Positions 1 through 8,428 of a stretch of DNA of 22,488 bases are shown here, piece after piece. How positions within the stretch are numbered: the first letter of the stretch is position 1; each line of letters begins with the position of its first letter. The position numbers and the translations under genes were made by a program. The notes below the pieces were generated by a model. The model did not search any database and was not told the DNA's origin. It saw nothing but the letters and a program-made list of their open reading frames with translations. Origin of the DNA: Allomyces macrogynus ATCC 38327 (lineage: Eukaryota; Blastocladiomycota; Blastocladiomycetes; Blastocladiales; Blastocladiaceae); the NCBI GenBank assembly GCA_000151295.1, contig GG745348.1, forward strand, positions 129,604 to 152,091, in the 5' to 3' direction.

Positions 1-27
1 CGTGGGTTTCTTGCGGCCGTGCTGCAT
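1..27 (-). CDS. possible N-terminus of a gene running off the left edge
   Basis: Reading leftwards on the minus strand, an ATG whose first base is at 27 opens nine codons (M-Q-H-G-R-K-K-P-T) to the window edge without a stop. About 20 bases upstream is a CCAAT pentamer (minus strand), which fits a promoter-proximal position. Nothing more can be seen of the product and I do not recognise it. This may be chance. Confidence 0.2.
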
Positions 28-517
28 CGTGAGGACGCAAATTGGCTTGGAGATCCGGGTCTGCTGGTGATGCTGCGAGTCGTCGTCTTGTCGTTGGACT
101 TCCAAGTGGTCTTCTCGGCGATCGACGCGGCGGTTCACGTTCACGGCTGGCAACGCACTTGGCCAACCCAACCGCGCATGTGACCATGTCAACACGATCA
201 TCAAAACGCACTTCCCCCACCTAACGACCAACACCTCCACCAAACACCGTCTTGCTACCTTTGGCCCCATGTGCGCAAATTTGCTCGCTGGCGCGAATGA
301 AGATTGGCTTTTCACAGACCTGTTCTGTATTCACAATGAGGAAACGTAGCCGCCTCTTTCTGACCTGCCTGCCAACGCTGCAATGACGAGCGCACAACAT
401 CATTGCTGGATTTCTGCCCAACCGCACTCTCCAGTTTGAGCCGCGCCAAGTGGTGAACCACCTCGGCATGGTATAGAATGAGAGAAGATTCCCAAACATT
501 TTGCTGGCTTTGTTGCT
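28..517. other. intergenic stretch, no supported gene
   Basis: This stretch lies between the possible gene start at the left edge and the stop of the 518-1453 gene. Minus-strand open frames of about 90-116 codons cross it, but they start inside or overlap the neighbouring gene, have no recognisable domain and no consistent G/C at third positions. It probably holds the 3' flank of the 518-1453 gene and the upstream region of the left-edge gene. Confidence 0.4.
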
Positions 518-1453
518 TCACCCTCCCATCACGCCCAAAAACTCGATGCTGCACCGAAAATCCGCGACCGCACGCACTCCACGCACACTCGGCGCATCGC
601 CTGGCGGCGATATCCGGACCATCGTCATTCCCGTATCCTCGCCGACCCGCGACATGACCCACACGGGCGGGACCCCATCGTTGTCATCCTCCACCACCAC
701 CGCGGGCTGTTCCTCCACGACCACGCGACGTTTCTTGGTCACCGGCCCACCATTGACGCGCATCGGCGTCGCCCGCACGGACGTCGGCGACCCCACCGCG
801 GCGGGCGCGCGCCGCTTGGGCGTCATGTGCATGGCTGACCTTAGCAGCGCCGACGACGGGGTGCGTGGCGGCATCGGCGATGCACCCGCAACCGCGGCGG
901 CTGCAACTTTGGGGATCCGGCGAACGGACGACGGCGCGACGAACGGGCTCGTGTCGTCACTGGCCCGCATGGGGGTCGCGGGTGGGGGCGGCGCGGGTTT
1001 CGCGCGCGCGGGGATCCGACGGCGGCCGCCCGCGAGAGGCGGAACAACGACTGCGGGTGGTGGTGGGGTCGGGTCGTCGTCAGTGGCGGCCGCGGCGAGT
1101 GCCGATCGCGCGAGGGCTGACCGGACGAGGGTACGTGGTGGACGGGCAGCGGCAGCGGCTGGTACTGGGCGGGCGGCGGACCAGTCGGGTTGACGTGAGG
1201 GTCCCGCTGAAGAGCGGGGAGCGGTGCGGGTCGGGGTCGTGGCGTCGTCGTTATCGTCGTCCTCGTTGGTGTCCTGGATGGAACAATCCGGGTCGTCAGC
1301 TGGGTGGAGAGTGTGGGGAACAGGTTGGGCGTTTCTTTTTACCCTCATCACGGCGGCGGGGGCGGGCGAGGCCGGGATTGGACTGCGGTCAGGCGGCGTG
1401 CGCTGCAGTCGGCGTCTGGGCGAGAATGGGGCGGGTACGGCGAATTGGCTCAT
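518..1453 (-). CDS. uncharacterised basic Pro/Ala-rich protein, likely disordered
   Basis: Single open frame of 311 codons from the ATG at 1453 (MSQFAVPAPFSPRR...). The frame stays open 42 codons further upstream, but the context of the 1453 ATG and the downstream composition favour it. G/C-rich third positions run almost to the stop, which supports real coding. The protein is mostly low complexity: a basic Ser/Pro-rich N-terminus, an acidic patch (DTNEDDDNDD) near residue 65, long Ala/Pro/Arg stretches, and a KKRR cluster that could be a nuclear localisation signal. The last ~55 residues (from about VPPVWVMSRVGED to FLGVMGG) look more ordered and could be a small folded module. I do not recognise a family. 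A nuclear or chromatin-associated role is only a guess from composition. An intron near the N-terminus (a GTAAAAAG donor-like site around 1350) cannot be excluded. Confidence 0.5.
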   Translation of the reverse strand: MSQFAVPAPFSPRRRLQRTPPDRSPIPASPAPAAVMRVKRNAQPVPHTLHPADDPDCSIQDTNEDDDNDDATTPTRTAPRSSAGPSRQPDWSAARPVPAAAAARPPRTLVRSALARSALAAAATDDDPTPPPPAVVVPPLAGGRRRIPARAKPAPPPPATPMRASDDTSPFVAPSSVRRIPKVAAAAVAGASPMPPRTPSSALLRSAMHMTPKRRAPAAVGSPTSVRATPMRVNGGPVTKKRRVVVEEQPAVVVEDDNDGVPPVWVMSRVGEDTGMTMVRISPPGDAPSVRGVRAVADFRCSIEFLGVMGG

Positions 1454-2035
1454 CGTGAACGGGTTGGTTTGCAGCAAGTTGCGCGAGCAAGGCAGTCGAA
1501 TTGCGAGAATGGTGTGGGCTCGAAGTGATCGCGGCCAAGACAACATTGAAGGCCTCGAGGTCGTCGAAAAGGCTGTCATGCGAATGTCACGGGTTCAGAG
1601 GAAGCCAACGACAAAGGTCGCGAGACATCCAAGCGCGATTGTTGGATTCGCGAACGCGCTGGTGTGGCCAGAGTCTCGAACCGCGCGAAACGGTTGGTTG
1701 CGGCGCGGTAGGACGGGTCAGGGGAACGTTGGACAAAGTGGGATGAAGGACCAGACCATGAACAGCTATCTGACCAGCGACCTGCAGTCAAGACTCGACG
1801 CAATCAATAAATACTCCTCGTCACGCATATCTCTCAAGTTCTCTCCACACTCTCCGCCCGTCACTCATACGTCAGAGCGCCACGGGCCAGAGCTGCTGCT
1901 TCCCACCCAGTGCCACCACACTCCCCACAGCAAGCAGGCACCTCAACCGTCGGAAACCTCACGTCGACCGCACTCGACCCCGCGGCCGCGAGCTCACGCG
2001 TTATTGAGCGACGTGTTGGTCGTTGCCAGGGCGTG
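1454..2035. other. intergenic stretch, no supported gene
   Basis: I searched the minus strand here for the missing exons of the TMEM231-like gene and found none. The frames are stop-rich, third positions lose their G/C bias, and no lumenal-domain or second transmembrane sequence is visible. A plus-strand frame of 297 codons (1224-2117) crosses it but has no protein-like features. The segment near 1800-1830 is locally AT-rich (AATAAATA at 1806), which on the plus strand resembles a poly(A) signal. Confidence 0.4.
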
Positions 2036-2320
2036 TCATGTTGAATCTGATGAAGCAGCACCACGTGCCAGCACAAGCAGCAATCCAGCCAGGTACAACC
2101 CTTGCAGCTTGACATGAATCCGGCCAAGGTTGACGCGCACGTCGGGCTGTTCCAAGATGGACGTGTGCGATGTCCAGAGCCTGTCGGCGTAGTAGGCGAT
2201 CAGAAACGGAACAATGGCCGCGATTGCTGTCGCGGAGACGGCCAGAAGTGTGGCCAGCGAACAGAGCGGCGCCTGGTATCGCACGCCGAGCGGCACGGAG
2301 AGCAGGTCGACCCACGGCAT
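2036..2320 (-). CDS. TMEM231-like N-terminal fragment (ciliary transition zone)
   Basis: The ATG at 2320 opens MPWVDLLSVPLGVRYQAPLC, followed by a hydrophobic helix (about residues 23-45) and an EQPDVRV motif. This matches the order and spacing of the TMEM231 N-terminus: short cytosolic start, R-Y-x-A-x-L-C-S before TM1, then EQPxVR after it. TMEM231 is a two-pass membrane protein of the MKS transition-zone complex at the base of cilia. G/C-rich third positions support coding to about 2097. There a GTACCT donor could start an intron; unspliced, the frame ends at 2036 after 94 codons. The family is about 300 residues with a large extracellular domain and a second membrane helix, and I cannot find those parts downstream. 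It is therefore a truncated copy, a gene with a distant second exon, or a decayed gene. The SR-protein gene starts divergently 314 bp away. Confidence 0.6.
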   Translation of the reverse strand: MPWVDLLSVPLGVRYQAPLCSLATLLAVSATAIAAIVPFLIAYYADRLWTSHTSILEQPDVRVNLGRIHVKLQGLYLAGLLLVLARGAASSDST

Positions 2321-2633
2321 CTCGGCTGCGGTTGCGGGCAGTGCTGGGGCGGGACGGTGCCAATGGACGACGCGCAGGTGTTGCAGCCGGATGCGGATCG
2401 GCCAGGACCAGGGATCAGCAAGCAGCCCTTCACGCTCGCGTGATCGCGGCAGCGCGTCGCGTGATGTCACACCACGCAGACGCACACGCCGCTTCCACGT
2501 CGGTCCTCTGTTCTCTGTTGGCTTGGCGCCCACCGCAACGCAGCACCACCACCATCGCGCTCATCGGCACTGTCGCGCTCAGCTCCCTTTCGTCGGCCGT
2601 GTTCCCCCTTCCCGCACCCTCTCATCGTTCACC
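2321..2633. promoter_or_regulatory. divergent upstream region, TMEM231-like / SR protein
   Basis: This 313-bp interval separates two divergent start codons, so it should carry both promoters. It contains TGATGTCA at about 2462, one base from the CRE palindrome, and a pyrimidine-rich stretch just before the SR-protein ATG (2590-2633), as expected for a fungal 5' UTR. No TATA box is obvious. Motif function is inference. Confidence 0.45.
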
Positions 2634-4118
2634 ATGGGCAAGCGCACCATCTTCGTTTCGGGCATCAACCCCCAGACGCGTGCCCGCGACCTCGCCTACG
2701 AGTTTGAGCGGTCCGTCCCCCCTCGCCGTCCGTCGTCGCCGTCGTCGTGACCGTCGTCCCCGCCGTTCTCGCCCGCCGTTGTCGTCGTCGTCGTCGTCGT
2801 CGTCGTCCTTGAATCGCCGCGCGCTCGCCGAACGAGTCGTCTTCGCCGCCCCGTGGACGCTCTTGGCTCTCGGGCCCGTCGGGTGCACGGCGTTTCGTCG
2901 TCCCCTTCCTCGTTCCCCATCGTTCGTCGTCGTCGCCATCGTCTCGTCGTTTCCCCCTAATTGGAGAGATGATGTGGTCGCCGTCCGTTTCGACCTGCTC
3001 GAATCGGCCTCGGCCATCGTCGTCGCACACTTGGACCCTGCGCTTGCGCTGCTCCTCGTGAGCGGCGTGCTAGTCGACTGCTCGCAGTCGGGGTGTGAGC
3101 CACTACATTTCGCGCGTCGTGTCCCGGCTCCGGATTAGCTCGCCGTGCGACCCTCGGGCATTCGATTGTGGCACTCTTTCTCGAGTCCAAACGATCCGCG
3201 GCGCACGATCGACGACGACGATCGTTCCCTCCCTCCTCCGTTGCGCCCTTTCCAAGGACAGGCGGACGACCGGAAGCGGCTGCGAGACGACGTAACGACG
3301 CCTATCATCCCCCCTCACCGCTCGCCCGCAACCGCCCGTGCTGACCCGGCTCCGTGCCTCTCGATCGTCGTCTCCTGGACTTGTGCGACTCGCTCATTTG
3401 CGCTTGCGTGTTGTGTGGTTGACAGCTTTGGCCGTCTCGTCCGCTGTGACATTCCGGCTCCGCGCCCGGGCTCGCGCCCGTATGTTTCTTTGTCAGCTCC
3501 ACTCTTTCTATGTCAATCGATCTGACCGGCATCCGCTTTTCGCCCAACAGCTTTGCCTTTGTCGAGTTCGAGGACGCTCGTGACGCCGAGGACGCCTACA
3601 ATGACCTGCATGGCATCCGCTTCGAGGGCAGCACCCTGAGCCTGCAGGTTCGTTCACTTTTCTTGCGTTTTCGGGCTCGCCTTGATCACCAAACTCACAG
3701 CTCGTTCTCTCGGACGCTCAATAGTGGGCCCGTACCGTCGGCCGTCGCGAGGAGCGCGGTCGCTACGGCGGCCCCAGCTCGTACGGCGGTGCGCCCCGTG
3801 GCCGCTCGCGGTCGCCCCCTCGTCGTCGGTACGCATCACCTCTACTCTCTCGCATCGATCCTTTCTACCCATACCTCTGACTCATCCACCTCCTCCCCGA
3901 TCTCTAGCTCGCGCTCGCCTCTCCCCCCGCGCGACCGGTCGCGGTCGCCGCGCGGCGCCCCCGCCGACCGTCCGCGCTCGCCCATGCGTGACGGTGAGCG
4001 CACGCCGCCGCCGCGCTCGCCGCCGCGCCAGCGTTCGCGCTCGCCCGCCGGTGCCGCTCCGCGGTCGCGGTCGCGGTCGCCCGTCCCGACGGCGCCCCAG
4101 GAGGCCCCGCAGAACTAA
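2634..4118 (+). CDS. SR-family RNA-binding protein (one RRM plus RS domain)
   Basis: Five exons: 2634-2710, 3426-3479, 3551-3647, 3725-3828, 3908-4118, giving 180 residues; all phases join. The ATG has an ACCATGG context. The RRM spans about residues 4-78, with RNP2-like TIFVSGI (5-11) and RNP1-like FAFVEFED (45-52). The next residues begin WAR, then a Gly/Tyr/Arg linker, then an Arg-Ser/Arg-Ser-Pro tail from about 103 (RSRSPPRR, RDRSRSPRG, RQRSRSPAG, RSRSRSP). This is the layout of small SR splicing factors such as SRSF3/7-type and fungal Srp proteins, which bind exonic enhancers and recruit the spliceosome in the nucleus; RS serines are typically targets of SRPK/CLK kinases. Introns 2-4 are 71, 77 and 79 nt, but intron 1 is 715 nt. 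The exact orthologue (Srp1, Srp2 or an SRSF) is not resolved. Confidence 0.9.
2711..3425 (+). other. unusually long first intron of the SR-protein gene
   Basis: The donor follows the codon fragment CG at 2710 (GTCCGT) and the acceptor is TTGACAG ending at 3425. At 715 nt it is about ten times the other introns in this window. It interrupts the RRM after residue 25. The sequence is rich in CG/TCG triplets and pyrimidines and includes a (GTC)9 run. SR-protein genes in many eukaryotes regulate themselves through cassette exons with premature stops in long introns. I see no single convincing cassette exon by eye. Confidence 0.75.
2781..2807 (+). repeat. (GTC)9 trinucleotide microsatellite in an intron
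   Basis: Nine uninterrupted GTC units lie inside intron 1 of the SR-protein gene. They are non-coding in the spliced model and likely to vary in length. Antisense frames read them as poly-Asp, which makes a misleading open frame. Confidence 0.9.
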
Positions 4119-4409
4119 GTGCGCGCCATCGTCGACGTCGACGTGTATGTCCCGTCGCCAACCCTCTGACGCTATGCATAGTCGTGAGCCCGCGGCCGCT
4201 CGTCCCTCGCCATGATCCCGCCCCGTTGCCGTCTTTCATTTTGGCATGTCTTCTATTTTGCTTTTTCCCATCTCTGGTTTTCCGTGGTTTTCATTTCATG
4301 TTGGCGGGCGTTCGACTGGTGGCGAGAGGTTTGTGATTGTTGGAGAGTTGGACAAGAGCAGCAACCAACAACAAAATTACACATGTTTTCTCTGCCCATC
4401 ATTACACAA
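4119..4409. terminator. shared 3' flank of convergent SR-protein and DBP7 genes
   Basis: 291 bp separate the two stop codons. It is AT-richer than the coding DNA on both sides and includes the run CTATTTTGCTTTTTCC near 4252 on the plus strand. No AATAAA was found. Both transcripts must end here and may overlap. Confidence 0.4.
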
Positions 4410-6665
4410 TCACTTCCTACCGCCCTTGCCTTTACCCTTCTTCTTGCCACCCAGCGCATACCCGGCGCCCGAATCGAACTCAGCCGCCAAATGACGGTGC
4501 ACGGTCTCATCGGCGCCCTTGGCGTACGACTCGATCCCGTCCGCGTGCACCTTCTTCACGCGCTTGGCGTCCGGCTTACTGTCATCACCGCCTTCGTCGG
4601 CGTCGGCCTTGGCGCGCTTGGCCTTCCTGCTCGTACCTTCGGGTGCGCCCTCGCCCTGCTGTTGCCGCTGCTGCCCACCCATGATCTGCGCGAGCTGCGC
4701 GGGCGCGTCGCGCAGACCAAAAGATTTGGCCAGGTGCCCGAGGTGCAGCTTGCGCACGTGGAAGATCGACTTGAGTGCCGCCGGGTACGTCGCGTAACCC
4801 TTGACGTACCCTTGGAACCCTTCAGTCGCGAGCCGCTTGGCCTACACCATCAAAATCCGTCAGGACCGTGCCCACCAACGCGCACCCCGCTCAAAAACAC
4901 GACGGATACGTACATGCTTATCGCGCCATACCCAGTCCTCGAGCGGCATCCCCCACTTCCGCACTGCCGTCCTCTCCCAGGTATCCGGGGTCACCTTCAA
5001 CGCCCGCGCCGCGCGCTCCGGCAGATCGACCTTCTTCATCCCATCGTCGGCAAGCACCGTCGTCGCAAACTCCACCTCGTGCGGCGCCAAGAACAGGACC
5101 GCGGCCCCCTTCCGGCCTGCACGCGCCGTGCGGCCCACGCGGTGCACGTACTCGGCGACATCCGCGGGCGCGTCGTACTGCACGATCAAATCGACCCCCG
5201 CCAAATCCAATCCGCGCGCGGCAACGTCGGTTGTGATCAGTACGTGCCGCGTGGTCGGAGACTTGGCGTTGAACGACGCCATGGTCGACTTGCGCTCGTT
5301 CGCGTCCATGCTGCCGTGCAACTTGTGCACGGCCAGGTCGGCGCTGAACAGGTGCGCGACGGCCGCATGGTAAAAATCGACCGCGGCACGGGTCGAGAAG
5401 AAAATGATGGCTTTCCGCGGCGCCGGCGTCCCACCGTGCGCGATATTCCGCGCCATGGCCAACAGCGTGACGGCAAGCGCGAGGAACTTGAGTTTCACCG
5501 GCACCTCGACGTACTCGTGCACGAGCTGCGCCGGGCCCTTGGACGTCGTCCCTGACACGCGGACCGGGTCGCTCAACACCCACTGCGCGAGGTGCGCAAC
5601 CTTGTCGATCGTCGCGGAACACAGGAACACTTGCCGCCGCGCGGGCCACGCGGTGGAGGGTGCGGGAGGGAGCGGGCGCGGTGGGGTCGTCGTCGGGTTG
5701 GCGGCTTCGTCCCGTCCGTGCAGGTGCGCGAAGATTGCCTTGAGGTCGCGCTCGAACCCGAGGTCGAGCAATCGGTCGGCTTCGTCGAGCACGATCCACC
5801 GGACGCAGGAGACGTCGAGACAGCGCGTCGTGCGCAGGTGGTCCAGGAACCGGCCGGGCGTCGAGACGAGAATGTTCACGCCCTTGCGAATGCGCGCCTT
5901 TTCGGCTTTCTTTTTCTCGCCGCCGACAATCACCGACGAGACGAGCCAGTGCCGCGGAACGCGCATGCCCGGTGCGGGGGTGGGTTTCTCCACGTCCCCG
6001 GCCTCGCCGTCGCCGCCCTCGGAATCGGCCGTCGTCGACCGCGCCGACATGTTTGCGACCGCCTCGACGACACCGTGAATTTGCAATGCGAGTTCGCGCG
6101 TCGGCGCCAGAATCAGCGCGACGGGCCCGATCGCGCGCGACAGCTTAGCATCATCCGCGTCCGAGAACAGCAGCGCTTGCAGTATCGGTAACACGAAACT
6201 GAGCGTCTTGCCCGACCCGGTCTCCGACTGGATCGCCAAGTCCCGCCCCGGGTGCAGTTGCAGAGCACGGAGGACGGCGGTTTGGACCCGGGTCGGCTCG
6301 GTGATCTCGAGCCGCGTGCGTAAGTGTGCGGCGAGGACCGTGGGGACGCTGAGGTCCGTGAAGGACGGGGAGTCGTCGAGAGTCGGGGTCGCGTCGGGGA
6401 TGGTGGCAATGGATGGCGGTGAGTCGGCGTCGGCGGTGGCGGGCGCACTGCTCGCAGTGCTTTTGGCCGCCTTGGCGCCGGTTACGGGCTTGCCGGAGGC
6501 ATCCTTGGTGCGCTTGGCAGTCGGCGCGGGCTTGCTGCCAGCAGCGGGTTTCTGGGCGTGAGCGGGTGCGGATGGCGGCGCCGGCCTGGATTTCGGGGCG
6601 GCAGCGTGGCCAAAGAAGCCGTCAAAGTCGTAGTCGTCATCGCCCGCGGGCTGGAACGGGTGCAT
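4410..6665 (-). CDS. DBP7: DEAD-box RNA helicase, DBP7/DDX31 family
   Basis: Two exons, 6665-4914 and 4841-4410, joined in phase 0 across a 72-nt intron (GTACGT...CCTGACGG...TGTAG): 727 residues. The known role of DBP7/DDX31 is nucleolar assembly of the 60S ribosomal subunit. Visible helicase motifs: motif I SETGSGKT (147-154), Ia PTRELA (188-193), Ib TPGR (269-272), II DEAD (294-297), III SAT (350-352), V-region [11 protein letters not shown] (478-488), [12 protein letters not shown] (508-517). [15 protein letters not shown] (248-262) is typical of this subfamily. The C-terminal exon carries the subfamily signature [21 protein letters not shown] and ends in a Lys/Gly tail. Family-specific features include an N-terminal ~95-residue Ala/Pro/Lys-rich leader, and an acidic insert (about 203-238, [12 protein letters not shown]) between motifs Ia and Ib. 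It diverges from the cyclophilin gene, 324 bp away. Confidence 0.93.
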
Positions 6666-6950
6666 GGCGGCTGGAAACTACGGCAGAGGACGGTGCTCGT
6701 TCGTGGTGGCGGTCGTCGGATCGCAGCTCTGCGAGATGCGAGATGCGAGACGCGCGTCCCCGTCACGCGCCAGCGCGTGATGCCGTTGCCAGGGCCTCGC
6801 CCGAACTCGTCTGACGTGGACCGACCACGTGCGTCCATGTCGCTGCGCGGTTCGCGGCGGTTCGGTCCACTTCGCGACCGACTCAAAAGCCGCCGATCCG
6901 TCGCCCCCGTGCAGTGGATGTACTACGCCGACCGCACCACCGACACCGAC

Positions 6951-6988
<38 letters not shown>

Positions 6989-6989
6989 G
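6666..6989. promoter_or_regulatory. divergent upstream region, DBP7 / cyclophilin-40
   Basis: This 324-bp interval lies between the two start codons. It holds a CACGTG E-box-type hexamer at 6826-6831, a short direct repeat (GCGAGAT, GCGAGAT, GCGAGAC) at 6731-6751, and a CAG repeat directly before the cyclophilin ATG. An upstream in-frame ATG at 6919 could extend the cyclophilin by 24 residues, but its context is poor. Promoter function is inferred from position. Confidence 0.5.
6953..6987 (+). repeat. (CAG)n microsatellite at the cyclophilin start codon
   Basis: About 11.7 CAG units (35 nt) end two bases before the ATG at 6990. In the reading frame of the gene they would be poly-serine (AGC) if translation began at 6919. 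With the favoured start they are 5' UTR. Confidence 0.9.
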
Positions 6990-8278
6990 ATGGTCGCGAC
7001 CGCCACGTCGACCAACCCGCGCACCTACTTCGACTTCGCGCTCGGCGGGCAGCCGCTCGGCCGCGTCGTCTTTGAGCTCTACGACACGGATGTGCCCAAG
7101 ACCGCTGAGAACTTCCGCGCGCTGTGCACCGGTGCGTTTTCTGCCATCCGCGCTTGCTCGATCTCGGGCGACGTGGGCAATTTGCTGACCCGAATCGCGC
7201 TCGATTCGACGTATAACAGGCGAGAAGGGCATTGGCAAGGCCGGGAAACCGCTTCACTACAAGGGCGCGACATTCCACCGCGTTATCAAGAAGTACGTCC
7301 GATTCTGCTCAGCTCTATTCTCTTGCTGCCGTTGCCGATCGCTCATCGCGCATTTTTCTCCACCCGGCCGGCAGCTTCATGATCCAGGGCGGCGACTTTA
7401 CCGCGGGCAACGGCACCGGCGGCGAGTCCATCTACGGCGAGAAATTCGAGGACGAGGCGTTCGTGCACACGCACGACCAGCCGTTCCTGCTGTCCATGGC
7501 GAACGCGGGGCCCAACACCAACGGGTCGCAATTCTTTATCACAACCACGCTCACGCCCCACCTCGATAACAAGCACGTCGTGTTTGGGCGCGTCGTGCAG
7601 GGCAAGAACATTGTTCGCACCGTCGAAAATACCACGACGGGCGCGTCCGACAAGCCCGTGCGCGACGTCGTCATTGCCGATTGTGGCGAACTGACCGGAA
7701 CCGCGCTCGCCGAATCGGTGGCCGCGGACGCCAAGTTCGAATGGTCTGGGCCTGTGGGGGAGGGGGATAACTCTCCGGACTTCCCCGAGGACCTCGGGTC
7801 GGATAAGCTGACGTCTGCGACGGTCGTTCCGCTCGCCGCTGACCTGCGCGCGCGCGGCAACGCCGCGTTCAGGGCCGCCGACTTTGCCGGCGCATTGCGC
7901 GCCTACGCAAAGGCTGAGCGGTACCTCGATGCCGTGTCCCCGAAAACTGACGAGGTCACCGCGGCCAAAATCCCGTGCGTTTTGAACCGCGCCATGTGCG
8001 CGCTGAAACTCGCGCAGTTTGCGGACGCTGCAGCCGCGGCCGAGTCGGTTCTGGGGTTGCCAGGGGTGTCGGTGGCGGATCAGACCAAGGCGCATTTCCG
8101 TGCGGGCTGCGCGTACGCGAGCTTGAAGAATTCGGAAATGGCGGTGAAGAATTTGGAAATGGCAAAGAAGTTGGCGCCAGACGATAAGGCGATTGCGCGC
8201 GAGTTGGCGGCGGTGGCGAAAGCGGAAGCCGACCGGAAGGCCAAGGAGCGGCAGATGTATTCGCGCATGTTTGCGTAA
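6990..8278 (+). CDS. PPID: cyclophilin-40 peptidyl-prolyl isomerase with TPR domain
   Basis: Three exons, 6990-7131, 7220-7292, 7375-8278, give 372 residues, close to the 370 of human cyclophilin-40. The ATG at 6990 (AAGATGG) is preferred over 6919. The isomerase domain spans about residues 11-175: catalytic Arg68 in [15 protein letters not shown] (73-80), and NGSQFFITT. The residue equivalent to cyclophilin A Trp121 is His134 ([11 protein letters not shown]), as in cyclophilin-40, which predicts weak cyclosporin binding. The C-terminal half carries three TPR repeats, with likely Hsp90 EEVD-clamp residues in RARGN, CVLNRA and TKAHFRAG, and ends [11 protein letters not shown] like other members. 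Known role: Hsp90 co-chaperone (yeast Cpr6/Cpr7) and proline isomerase in the cytosol. Introns are 88 and 82 nt. It converges with EMC10, with 150 bp between stops. Confidence 0.95.
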
Positions 8279-8428
8279 GTAGTGGAGAGGAGTGCGGGCA
8301 TCGCGATATTTTGAATGAACAATATTTATGGCCTCCGCGGACAGACTAGCGTGGACGGGAAGGGAAGCATCAAAAGCAACTCCCGAAACGATTGCAAACG
8401 ACTGATCTTCGTTTTGAGAACCTCTGTT
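8279..8428. terminator. shared 3' flank of convergent PPID and EMC10 genes
   Basis: Only 150 bp lie between the two stop codons. An AT-rich element (AACAATATTTATGG near 8318) sits about 40 bases after the cyclophilin stop and is a plausible poly(A) signal region. Overlapping antisense 3' UTRs are likely. Confidence 0.45.

Noticed and set aside
1224..2117. 297-codon plus-strand open frame
   Set aside because: Overlaps the 518-1453 gene antisense and intergenic DNA; no third-position bias or known motif.
2455..2475. TGATGTCA as a CRE/ATF site
   Set aside because: One mismatch to an 8-mer in a G/C-rich promoter is expected often by chance; mentioned only in the promoter entry.
2781..2807. CRISPR-like or telomeric repeat
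   Set aside because: Simple trinucleotide run without spacers in a eukaryotic intron.
2622..3030. Minus-strand frames with poly-Asp or poly-Arg runs
   Set aside because: Produced by the (GTC)9 repeat and G/C-rich triplets in the intron of the SR-protein gene.
4212..5555. 447-codon plus-strand open frame
   Set aside because: Antisense to the DBP7 helicase motifs; composition is His/Arg-rich with no domain.
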